36,551 nucleotides of DNA from Candidatus Accumulibacter vicinus (GTDB lineage Bacteria; Pseudomonadota; Gammaproteobacteria; Burkholderiales; Rhodocyclaceae): assembly GCA_002425405.1 (NCBI GenBank), contig DIME01000133.1, positions 1 to 36,551 on the forward strand, in the 5' to 3' direction. Shown in pieces: positions 24,703 through 32,171 of the stretch. The position numbers and the translations under genes are program-made. The first letter of the stretch is position 1, and each line of letters begins with the position of its first letter. Below the pieces are notes generated by a model. The model had not been told where the DNA came from. It saw nothing but the letters and a program-made list of their open reading frames with translations, and made no database searches.

Positions 24703-25211
24703 CAGCCGCTCTTCGGTGCTGCAGCCTGATCGGGAAAACCGATCGGCTGAGGCGGTCCGGCGTAGGTCAGTCCGGTCCAGGCACGGGCGTCGGCATAGGC
24801 ATGGAACAGGGCATCATCGAGAGTCGCCTGGAAGAAAGTGCGGGGCGTCGAGCCTTCCGGGCTGGCGGCGGCGGCCGCAACGATGTCCACCCGCCGTGCT
24901 TCCGGCAGCGCGGCAAAGGTCGTCCCCCCGGCCTCGCGGGCGCGGGCCGCCAGCCAGCCCATGGCCGCCGCAGTCAAGCGGGCGTAGGCGGGTTCGCGGG
25001 CAATCGCGGCCGCCATCCGTTCGCCTACTCCGAGCGCCACTGCGCCCGGAAAATCCGTCTCGGCGGGCAGCAGCGTATCAATCCAGGCGCTCAGTTCATC
25101 CGGCCTCGATGCCGGAACCAGTGGGGTCTCGCGGCGCGGCCACCAGGTAAGGAGCGACAGCAGCAGCGAAGCCCCGGTCAGCGTCAACACTTGACGTCGA
25201 GTGAAGGGCAT
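24702..25211 (-). CDS. Tat-exported gluconate 2-dehydrogenase subunit 3-like protein
   Basis: This 169-residue protein begins MPFTRRQVLTLTGASLLLSL, a twin-arginine signal. The body resembles the small subunit of gluconate 2-dehydrogenase-type enzymes (subunit 3 family): short, helical, with DELSAWIDTLLPAETDFPGA and a C-terminal RTFFQATLDDALFHAYADA segment. In known systems the subunit carries the flavoprotein partner through the Tat route. Here the GMC gene follows with a one-base overlap. The usual third partner, a membrane cytochrome c, is not adjacent. The ATG at 25211 has GGGAG upstream. The family match is by eye and moderate. Confidence 0.72.
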   Translation of the reverse strand: MPFTRRQVLTLTGASLLLSLLTWWPRRETPLVPASRPDELSAWIDTLLPAETDFPGAVALGVGERMAAAIAREPAYARLTAAAMGWLAARAREAGGTTFAALPEARRVDIVAAAAASPEGSTPRTFFQATLDDALFHAYADARAWTGLTYAGPPQPIGFPDQAAAPKSG

Positions 25212-25310
25212 GGCATCTCCCTGGGCCATTTTTCAGAACAGGTGTCGGTTTTCTTTACACCAGTGGCAAAGCAATTTTCCAAGCTGTTGATACGATGACA
25301 AAAATATTTC

Positions 25311-25326
25311 CGGTATGAAATTTGCT
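25311..25326 (+). promoter_or_regulatory. Sigma-54-type -24/-12 element before the first PEP-CTERM gene
   Basis: CGGTATGAAATTTGCT has GG and GC exactly ten bases apart, with TTGC at the -12 position. Transcription would begin near 25337, 43 bases before the ATG and upstream of a good AAGGAGG ribosome site. PEP-CTERM genes in betaproteobacteria are known to be RpoN-dependent through PrsK/PrsR. The match is seen; function is inferred. Confidence 0.5.
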
Positions 25327-25379
25327 TGTCGCATGGGGCGTACAGTTTCATTGTCGATCGACCCTGAAGGAGGGATTCC

Positions 25380-26144
25380 ATGAATACCTTAGCATTGTGC
25401 AGCTCGCTCACGAGAAGATCCGCGTCTCTGGCCGCCATTCTGGCCCTTGGCCTGGTAGCCGCGCAACCTGCTGTCGCGGGGATTGGCAGTGGCTGGACAC
25501 GCAGCTCGACCGTCACGGACAGTGTCGTCAATAACGGCGACGGCACCTGGACCTACAACTACACGGTGAACAATACCAGCAAGTCTGATGGCGGTCCTGA
25601 CCGTGAACCCTTGATTGTCGACTGGGAGTTGCCCTGGTTCGGTGATGCCGGCATCAAGAACATCAAGTCACCGTCCGGCTGGAATTACAGCATCGAGACC
25701 ATCGGCGTGACGAACTCCAGCACCGGATGGGCAGGCGTCGCTGCATGGCAGACGCCGGGCGACCCGTTCTTCGCGGGAGCCGGCAGCCCGTTCACGACCG
25801 TCACCGAGGTTCTGCACTGGTACAGCGACTGCTGGGTCGATGTCGGCACATCCGCACGCATCGCCAGCGCGGCAGCAATCGTGTCCTGCGAATCGATCTT
25901 GCAGGATGCCATCATGCCGGATGGCTCGCTTTCTGGCTTCAGCTTCGTTGCAGACTTTGATGCGGTTGCCGCACCCTACCAGGCGTCGTGGGCATTCCAA
26001 CCGGTTCGCACAGGTGATCCCGCCTTCCCCTTGGGCGGGATTCCGAATTCGCCCAGAGTGAGTCTGGTTCCCGAGCCAGGCGCGCTAGGCCTGCTCGGTG
26101 CCGGTTTGCTCATTTTGCTGTTGGGTCGCCGCCGCCACGGCTGA
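25380..26144 (+). CDS. PEP-CTERM sorting-domain protein
   Basis: This is a 254-residue exported protein with a signal peptide ending at about residue 33 (VAAQPAVA), a body rich in Ser, Thr, Gly and aromatic residues, and a C-terminal PEP-CTERM tripartite signal. The signal is the motif VPEPGALGLL, a hydrophobic helix (GAGLLILLL) and the basic tail GRRRHG. Exosortase EpsH/XrtA recognises such signals, and the substrates are released or anchored at the cell surface, often with exopolysaccharide. The body (WTRSSTVTDSVVNNGDGTWT) has a beta-rich look and no known enzyme motif. AAGGAGGG lies six bases before the ATG. It is divergent from the GMC operon and is followed by a stem-loop shared with the next, convergent PEP-CTERM gene. 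Confidence 0.9.
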   Translation: MNTLALCSSLTRRSASLAAILALGLVAAQPAVAGIGSGWTRSSTVTDSVVNNGDGTWTYNYTVNNTSKSDGGPDREPLIVDWELPWFGDAGIKNIKSPSGWNYSIETIGVTNSSTGWAGVAAWQTPGDPFFAGAGSPFTTVTEVLHWYSDCWVDVGTSARIASAAAIVSCESILQDAIMPDGSLSGFSFVADFDAVAAPYQASWAFQPVRTGDPAFPLGGIPNSPRVSLVPEPGALGLLGAGLLILLLGRRRHG

Positions 26145-26170
26145 ACGCCGGAAGGACAGCGCAGCTCACG

Positions 26171-26201
26171 CCGAGGCACGTGTGTATAAAACGTGCCTCG
26201 G
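26171..26201. terminator. Inverted repeat between two convergent PEP-CTERM genes
   Basis: CCGAGGCACGT and ACGTGCCTCGG form a perfect 11-base-pair stem around a nine-base loop, placed between the two stops. There is no long T-run on either strand, so termination strength is uncertain, but the position suits a bidirectional terminator. Confidence 0.6.
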
Positions 26202-26230
26202 TTGCGGTATGGCTGCGGTATTCTTGGCGG

Positions 26231-27097
26231 CTACCGCCGCCGCCGGAATGCCAGCAGTCCGGCCAGACCTGCACCGACCAGGGTGCTGGTCAGCGGTGCG
26301 GGCACCGCCTGCGGCTCGGCGTAGATGAAGTCATCCATGACCACGGCGTCGTCCAGACCGGTATAGGTGCCGTCAATGCCGTGCGCGCCCGACACGATGC
26401 GCACACGCGAGACTCTCTCGCCGGAGTTGAACGAGACGCCCAGGAATGAGAATGAACCCTGGCTGTTGCGCCCGTCTGCAGTCGGGAAGACACCTTCCAC
26501 CGGGAACAACCCCAGCGACGCACCGCTGGTGCCGAAAAACTCCAGTGACGCGCTTCCCGTGTAATCCACATCGGCGAAGACGACGCCCATGCCGCGCACC
26601 GTCGCCGCCAGCCCTGGGCTCCCGGGCACGGAGAAGGTCACATCGGTGATGTTGCTCCCCATGCTGGCGAACAACCTTATCGGGCTGAACGCATCGAACT
26701 CGGCCGGACCAAAGCCTGCTTCGTCGGAGAATTCGGAAGCGCTCACGCGAAAACCGGTCCCCGGCGTGGTGAATGTGGCCCCGCGAAGCCGGCCGGCTGG
26801 CTGAACGCCGGTGGTGCCATTGAAGAAATCCCCCGGAAATGCGTTCGGCGAACTGAACCCCAGAGGCACCGCATCCCAGTTGATCTCCCGCCGGCCTGTC
26901 GTACAGGGTCCCGGCGCACAGGCCCCAGGGGGATTGAGGACACCGCCCAGATCGCTCCGGAATGAATCGATGACCGCTTTGAAAGCGACATCTGCCGCGC
27001 CGCTGGTGGTCACTATTGAGCGGGTGACCGGCATCGCTTCAGCGAGAGGCGCCATCGAAATCGCCATCCCGGCCAGCAAGATTCTTGTCTTCGTCAT
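26231..27097 (-). CDS. VPxP-type C-terminal sorting-signal protein (PEP-CTERM-like)
   Basis: This 288-residue secreted protein has a signal peptide (MTKTRILLAGMAISMAPLAEA) and a C-terminal sorting signal in which the motif reads VPAPLTST instead of VPEP, followed by a hydrophobic helix (LVGAGLAGLLAF) and RRRR. This is a PEP-CTERM variant of the VPLPA type. The body contains many Gly, Ser and Phe residues (GVVFADVDYTGSASLEFFG, SFLGVSFNSGERVSRVRIVS) and resembles beta-sandwich extracellular proteins. The real ATG at 27097 has GGAGG upstream, not the earlier in-frame positions. A -24/-12 element lies about 125 bases upstream. Convergent with the first PEP-CTERM gene. Confidence 0.85.
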   Translation of the reverse strand: MTKTRILLAGMAISMAPLAEAMPVTRSIVTTSGAADVAFKAVIDSFRSDLGGVLNPPGACAPGPCTTGRREINWDAVPLGFSSPNAFPGDFFNGTTGVQPAGRLRGATFTTPGTGFRVSASEFSDEAGFGPAEFDAFSPIRLFASMGSNITDVTFSVPGSPGLAATVRGMGVVFADVDYTGSASLEFFGTSGASLGLFPVEGVFPTADGRNSQGSFSFLGVSFNSGERVSRVRIVSGAHGIDGTYTGLDDAVVMDDFIYAEPQAVPAPLTSTLVGAGLAGLLAFRRRR

Positions 27098-27220
27098 ATA
27101 CAGACCTCCGTATGCCGTTATTTTGGCTTGTTCCTGACAATCGGGATGTGAACCACTCGACACCCCCCAGTATCGCCACCACCGATGCCCCGATGGTGAT
27201 GGTCGGATAGGGGACCAGCA

Positions 27221-27237
27221 AGCACATAGCATGCCAA
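27221..27237 (-). promoter_or_regulatory. Sigma-54-type element before the second sorting-signal gene
   Basis: Minus-strand TTGGCATGCTATGTGCT matches the -24/-12 consensus (TGGCA, then GTGC), with GG and GC ten bases apart. It would give a start near 27210 and a leader of about 113 bases. A close match; not shown to be used. Confidence 0.55.
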
Positions 27238-27265
27238 AATTCATTTTTACAATAAAACCAATGAG

Positions 27266-27279
27266 TTGAAATTGATCAA
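27266..27279. promoter_or_regulatory. FNR/Anr-like box between the sorting-signal gene and narK
   Basis: TTGAA-ATTG-ATCAA differs from TTGAT-N4-ATCAA by one base. It is about 295 bases from the narK start and only about 30 bases upstream of the sigma-54 element of the divergent gene, so it may serve either or neither. Confidence 0.4.
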
Positions 27280-27428
27280 CCGATTTTTTTGATGCACAGT
27301 GTAAAAATTTCCGACGTTATTACTACACAATCAACGAGGGCTATCGGGTTTTCCTGTTTTCGCCCCCACCCGTCTCCCAACAGGCGCAAGACAATACCTG
27401 CGTCGCTGACACCACTTCCACACGAATC

Positions 27429-27442
27429 TTGATCCAGATCAT
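27429..27442 (+). promoter_or_regulatory. FNR/Anr-like box of the narK fusion gene
   Basis: TTGAT-CCAG-ATCAT differs from the FNR consensus by one base. Its centre at about 27435.5, plus 41.5 bases, predicts a start near 27477, with TAACCT at about 27466-27471 as a -10. This spacing is that of a class II FNR-dependent promoter; the narK leader would be about 97 bases. Confidence 0.6.
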
Positions 27443-27573
27443 GTCTGCCCGTGCCGGTCCTGCCGTAACCTCGGACCATTGACCTGCGGGTGCGCTCATC
27501 CTGAGCTTATGACCACCGTGCCACGGGGGGCCGTGGCCAAATCTTTTTCGCATGACAACCAGAGGGAACGAAA

Positions 27574-30291
27574 GTGACACCGCCTGAGAGGAGCAAGCCG
27601 GGATACAGCCGCGAGCAGATTTCCGTCCTGACGATGAATACGCTGGCCTTTGCGGTGAATTTCGCCGTGTGGGTCATGTTTTCCGTCATCGGCATCAAGA
27701 TCAAGGCCGAACTCAACCTCAACGAAACCGAGTTCGGCTTGCTGGTGGCGACCCCGATTCTTACCGGCTCGCTGATTCGCCTGCCGCTGGGTCTGCTGAC
27801 CGACCGTTACGGCGGACGAATCGTCTTTCTGATCCAGATGGTCGTGGTCGCGATTCCCACCTGGCTCTTGTCTTACGCCACCGAGTATTGGCAATACCTT
27901 GTGCTCGGCCTGTTCGTCGGCATGGCCGGTGGCTCGTTCGCCATCGGCATCGCGTACACTTCGGCCTGGTTCAGCAAGGAACGACAAGGCACGGCGATGG
28001 GCATCTTCGGCGCCGGCAACGCCGGTTCGTCGCTCACCAAGTTCATCGCTCCGATGCTGATTGCAGCTTCGGCGACCGGTTCGTGGCGGAACGTGCCCAA
28101 GGTGTACTCCATCGCCCTGCTGGTGATGGCGGTCCTGTTCTGGTTCTTCACCTACGAGGATCCGCTGCACCAGAAGGACGCGCAGAAAGACCGGCGGCGC
28201 CCCTCGCTTGGCGAGCAGCTGATGCCCCTGCTCGACCTGCGGGTCTGGCGTTTTGGGCTGGCCTACTACTTCGTCTTCGGCGCCTTCGTGGCGCTCGCGC
28301 TATGGCTGCCAAAGTACTACGTCGGCGAATATGGACTGCCGTTGGCGACGGCTGCTTTCCTGACGATCCTGTTCGACCTGCCTTCCGGGGCGATCCGCGC
28401 CCTCGGCGGTTGGGCATCCGACAAAGTGGGAGGCAACCAGGTCACCTGGTGGGTGCTCTGGATCAGCCTGGTGTCCCTGGTCATCCTCAGCTATCCGCCG
28501 ACGACCATGGTCATTCACGGCATCAAGGGCGATGTCGCATTCAGCATCGAAGTGGGAATCGTGCTGTTCACGATCCTGATCTTCATCCTGGGTCTGGCCC
28601 AGGGTTTCGGAAAAGCCAGCGTGTACCGCAGCCTCGCCGACCACTATCCAACGAGCATGGGCGTGGTCGGCGGCATCGTCGGCGTCATCGGTGGTCTGGG
28701 CGGTTTCACCCTGCCGATCATGTTCGGTGTCGCCGCCGATGTGGTCGGGGTACGCAGCAGTTGCTTCATGCTCCTGGTCGGCGTCGTGGTGGTGACCATG
28801 ATCTGGATCTGGCGGGCCGAAAGCAGCGAAAGGGACGAGATCCTCTTCCGACATGCCGAGGCGCGCGCCGAATTGCAGGACGCGGAGCTGCTGGAACATG
28901 CGCGCCGGCGACGGCATCTCCTGGTCGACTGGCGCCCCGACGACGACTCGTTCTGGGCGGCAAGCGGCCGGCGCATCGCCAATCGCAACCTAATGTTTTC
29001 GATGCCCGCCCTGCTGCTGGCATTCGCGGTGTGGGTCGTGTGGAGCGTGATCGTCGTCGAACTGCCGCATATCGGCTACCAGTTCAGCACCAACCAGCTC
29101 TTCTGGCTGGCGGCACTGCCAGGACTGTCGGGGGCCTTCTTTCGCGTGCTCTATTCATTCGTCGTACCGATCTTCGGCGGACGCAACTGGACGGTGTACA
29201 GCACCGCCCTGCTGATACTGCCAACCCTCTGGATCGGCTACGCGGTGCAGGACCCCGGAACCAACTATGCAGTGTTTGCAGTGATTGCCCTGCTGTGCGG
29301 TCTGGGAGCGGGCAATTTCTCGTCGAGCATGGCAAACATCAGCTTCTTCTACCCGAAACGCCTGCAAGGCACGGCGCTGGGACTGAATGCCGGGATCGGC
29401 AACCTGGGCGTCGGACTGGCGCAACTGATTGCTCCGGTGGCGGTCTACGGCGGGGCACTCCTGATTCTTGGCGGCAGCGCCCAGACCCACGTAGACCAGG
29501 GCGTCACGGCTCCGATCTGGGTCCAGAATGCCGGCTTCATCTGGGTGCCGTTCATTGTCCTCAGCACCGTCGCCGCCTGGTTCGGCATGGACAACATCGC
29601 CAGTGTGCGCGCCGGCTTCGCCGATCAGGTGGCGATCTTCAAGCACAAGCATCAATGGCTGATGAGCTGGCTCTATACCGGCACCTTCGGCTCGTTCATC
29701 GGCCTCGCTGCCGGTTTCCCGATGCTGCTCAATACCCAGTTCCCGGCATCCGATGCCTTCAAGCTGGCCTTCATCGGCCCGGTCCTGGCGGCGCTCGTAC
29801 GCCCCATCGGCGGTTGGCTGGCCGATCGCAAAGGGGGTGCCCCGATCACCGTATGGTGCTTTGTCGTGATGGCCCTGGCCCCCCTGGCTGCGATCGGGTT
29901 CCTGCCCGGCGGCAGTGGCGAGGGCAACGTGCAGGGCTTTGTGCTGATGTTCCTGATCCTGTTCGTCGCCGCCGGCATCGGCAATGGCACGACCATCCGG
30001 ATGATCCCGATCATCTTCCGCACCTTGCGCGAACGGAAGGTGATGCGCAATGACCAGGCTGCGCTCGAACAGGCGCAGCGCGAGGGCAGTACCGAGGGCG
30101 CCGCAGCGGTCGGCTTCAGTTCGGCAGTGGCGGCGTTCGGCGGCTTCTTCATTCCGATCGCGTACGGCACGTCCATCAAACTGATGGGTGGTCCGCAAGG
30201 GGCGCTGATATTCTTCAGCCTGTTCTACGTGAGCTGCGTCGCGGTTACCTGGTGGTGGTACGCGCGCCGGGACGCCGAGGTCGCATGTTAG
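27574..30291 (+). CDS. narK: Fused NarK1-NarK2 nitrate/nitrite transporter
   Basis: This 905-residue protein joins two complete major-facilitator nitrate transporters of about 12 helices each. The first half (to about residue 430) is NarK1-like, a proton-nitrate symporter type, with GSLIRLPLGLLTDRYGG, the FGAGNAGSSLTKF nitrate signature and FDLPSGAIRALGGW. After a charged linker (LQDAELLEHARRRRHLLVD) the second half is NarK2-like, a nitrate/nitrite antiporter type, with SGAFFRVLYSFVVPIFGGRN, LGLNAGIGNLGVGLAQLIAP and FIGPVLAALVRPIGGWLADR. Both substrate-binding Arg positions are present in each half. A comparable fusion is known in Paracoccus NarK. The GTG start has GAGGG seven bases upstream. 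The gene leads the nar locus and has an FNR-like box upstream. Confidence 0.93.
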   Translation: MTPPERSKPGYSREQISVLTMNTLAFAVNFAVWVMFSVIGIKIKAELNLNETEFGLLVATPILTGSLIRLPLGLLTDRYGGRIVFLIQMVVVAIPTWLLSYATEYWQYLVLGLFVGMAGGSFAIGIAYTSAWFSKERQGTAMGIFGAGNAGSSLTKFIAPMLIAASATGSWRNVPKVYSIALLVMAVLFWFFTYEDPLHQKDAQKDRRRPSLGEQLMPLLDLRVWRFGLAYYFVFGAFVALALWLPKYYVGEYGLPLATAAFLTILFDLPSGAIRALGGWASDKVGGNQVTWWVLWISLVSLVILSYPPTTMVIHGIKGDVAFSIEVGIVLFTILIFILGLAQGFGKASVYRSLADHYPTSMGVVGGIVGVIGGLGGFTLPIMFGVAADVVGVRSSCFMLLVGVVVVTMIWIWRAESSERDEILFRHAEARAELQDAELLEHARRRRHLLVDWRPDDDSFWAASGRRIANRNLMFSMPALLLAFAVWVVWSVIVVELPHIGYQFSTNQLFWLAALPGLSGAFFRVLYSFVVPIFGGRNWTVYSTALLILPTLWIGYAVQDPGTNYAVFAVIALLCGLGAGNFSSSMANISFFYPKRLQGTALGLNAGIGNLGVGLAQLIAPVAVYGGALLILGGSAQTHVDQGVTAPIWVQNAGFIWVPFIVLSTVAAWFGMDNIASVRAGFADQVAIFKHKHQWLMSWLYTGTFGSFIGLAAGFPMLLNTQFPASDAFKLAFIGPVLAALVRPIGGWLADRKGGAPITVWCFVVMALAPLAAIGFLPGGSGEGNVQGFVLMFLILFVAAGIGNGTTIRMIPIIFRTLRERKVMRNDQAALEQAQREGSTEGAAAVGFSSAVAAFGGFFIPIAYGTSIKLMGGPQGALIFFSLFYVSCVAVTWWWYARRDAEVAC

Positions 30292-30349
30292 CGCAGAGCG
30301 AGGGTGTCGTCAGCCCCAGGCCTGGCGGCAAAATGTCCGCCCGGTTCTC

Positions 30350-30363
30350 TTGACTCACATCAA
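30350..30363 (+). promoter_or_regulatory. FNR/Anr-like box before the second narK gene
   Basis: TTGAC-TCAC-ATCAA is one base off the FNR consensus. Adding 41.5 bases to the centre gives a start near 30398, with TACCTT at 30386-30391 as a -10. So the free-standing narK and narG would have their own anaerobic promoter. Confidence 0.6.
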
Positions 30364-30484
30364 GGAGCGACCTCGCTTCGCACAGTACCTTTTCTTCCGA
30401 TACAGCGCCGCCTGATTCGTGCTGCACGACAGTCAACGGACCGGTAAGACTGCACACTCCCACCCCATTAAAATCGGAGCCTTT

Positions 30485-32131
30485 ATGCAAAGCACCCACC
30501 CCGCCGCGCCCGTGCGCACGAGTTCGGCCGACGTCATCGACTGGCGACCCGAGGACGACGCATTCTGGGAGAGCACCGGCAAGAAGATCGCCTACCGCAA
30601 CCTCTGGATTTCGGTACCGGCACTGCTCTGCGGCTTCGCCGTCTGGGGCATGTGGGGCATCATCACCGTACAGATGCTCAACCTCGGGTTCCCCTTCACT
30701 CAGGCCGAGCTGTTCACGCTGACTGCGATTGCGGGCATTGCCGGGGCGACGATGCGCATCCCGGCGTCGTTCCTGATCCGCCTGGCCGGCGGGCGCAACA
30801 CCATCTTCCTGACTACGGCGATGCTCCTGTCGCCGGCGATCGGCACCGGCATTGCCCTGCAGCACAAGGACTGGCCGCTGTGGGCGTTTCAGCTGATGGC
30901 GCTATGGTCGGGCGTCGGCGGTGGCAACTTCGCGAGTTCGATGTCCAACATCAGCACCTTTTTCCCGAAGCGGCTGCAGGGTACCGCCTTGGGCCTGAAC
31001 GCCGGGCTCGGCAACTTCGGGGTGACGACGATGCAGATCGTCATTCCGCTGGCGATGACCGTTGGCCTGTTCGGCACCCTCGCTGGCGAGCCGATGACAC
31101 TGATGAAAGACAGCGGCTGGATCTTCGGCAAGATCGTCGCGGGTACGCCGACCTGGATCCAGAACGCCGGCTTCGCCTGGGTGCTCTCGCTCGTCCCCTT
31201 GTCGGCGCTGTGCTGGTTCGGCATGAACAACCTGAAGACGGTTTCGCCAGACACCGGCACTCCGATCGCCGCATTCGCCAAGATCATCTACCTGTACTCG
31301 CTGGCATTCGTGCCGGCCATCGCCATCCTGTACCTGTACCTGCCCGCACCGACCGGCCTGGGCCTGATCAGCATGTGGGTCGCCGTGCCGCTCGACGTGA
31401 TCAGCGCCCTGCTGGTGATGCGGCTCGCGGCCTTCGGAACGATGAAGGAGAACGTCGCCAAGCAGTTCAAGATCTTCGGAGACAAGCACACCTGGTCAAT
31501 GACGCTGCTGTACATCGTGACCTTCGGCTCGTTCATCGGCTTCTCGATGGCGCTGCCGCTGTCGATCACGGTGATCTTCGGGATCAGTCACGTGCCCGAT
31601 GCCAACGGCGTGCTGCAGCACACCCTGAAGAATCCGAATGCGCCCTCGGCATTCACCTATGCCTGGATCGGCCCCTTCGTCGGCGCAGCGATCCGGCCGG
31701 TGGGTGGCTGGATTTCCGACAAGCTGGGCGGTTCGATCGTCACCCAGGTGATCTCCGCGGTCATGGTCGTCGCCTCGATCGCAGTGGGCTACGTGATGAT
31801 GCAGGCCTACGCCTCGGCCACGCCGGAACAGTATTTCCCCGCCTTTCTCGGCCTGTTCATCGTGCTCTTCGCCGCCAGCGGCATCGGCAACGGCTCGACT
31901 TTCCGCACCATCGGGGTGATTTTCGACCGCCAACAGGCCGGCCCCGTCCTCGGCTGGACCTCGGCCATCGCCGCCTATGGCGCGTTCATCGCGCCGGTGG
32001 TGATCGGTCAACAAATCAAGGCCGGTACGCCAGAGATTGCCATGTACGGTTTCGCTGCTTTTTACGCCTTGTGTCTGGTGCTCAACTGGTGGTTCTACCT
32101 GCGTGCGAATGCGTACGTAAAGAATCCCTGA
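30485..32131 (+). CDS. NarK2-type nitrate/nitrite antiporter
   Basis: This 548-residue NarK-family transporter has about 12 helices with AGATMRIPASFLIRLAGGRN (first substrate Arg), ALGLNAGLGNFGVTTMQIVI (nitrate signature) and GPFVGAAIRPVGGWISDKLG (second Arg). It shares the lead-in DWRPEDDAFWESTGKKIAYR with the second half of the fused transporter (there DWRPDDDSFWAASGRRIANR), so one derives from the other or both from a common NarK2. The ATG at 30485 has GGAG five bases upstream. It is followed 40 bases later by narG. By family and place it likely exchanges nitrate for nitrite during nitrate respiration. Its role beside the fusion protein is unclear. Confidence 0.92.
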   Translation: MQSTHPAAPVRTSSADVIDWRPEDDAFWESTGKKIAYRNLWISVPALLCGFAVWGMWGIITVQMLNLGFPFTQAELFTLTAIAGIAGATMRIPASFLIRLAGGRNTIFLTTAMLLSPAIGTGIALQHKDWPLWAFQLMALWSGVGGGNFASSMSNISTFFPKRLQGTALGLNAGLGNFGVTTMQIVIPLAMTVGLFGTLAGEPMTLMKDSGWIFGKIVAGTPTWIQNAGFAWVLSLVPLSALCWFGMNNLKTVSPDTGTPIAAFAKIIYLYSLAFVPAIAILYLYLPAPTGLGLISMWVAVPLDVISALLVMRLAAFGTMKENVAKQFKIFGDKHTWSMTLLYIVTFGSFIGFSMALPLSITVIFGISHVPDANGVLQHTLKNPNAPSAFTYAWIGPFVGAAIRPVGGWISDKLGGSIVTQVISAVMVVASIAVGYVMMQAYASATPEQYFPAFLGLFIVLFAASGIGNGSTFRTIGVIFDRQQAGPVLGWTSAIAAYGAFIAPVVIGQQIKAGTPEIAMYGFAAFYALCLVLNWWFYLRANAYVKNP

Positions 32132-32171
32132 CCGCCCAGAGACCCCCTGCCCAAGTTCCCGAGGAATTCGC

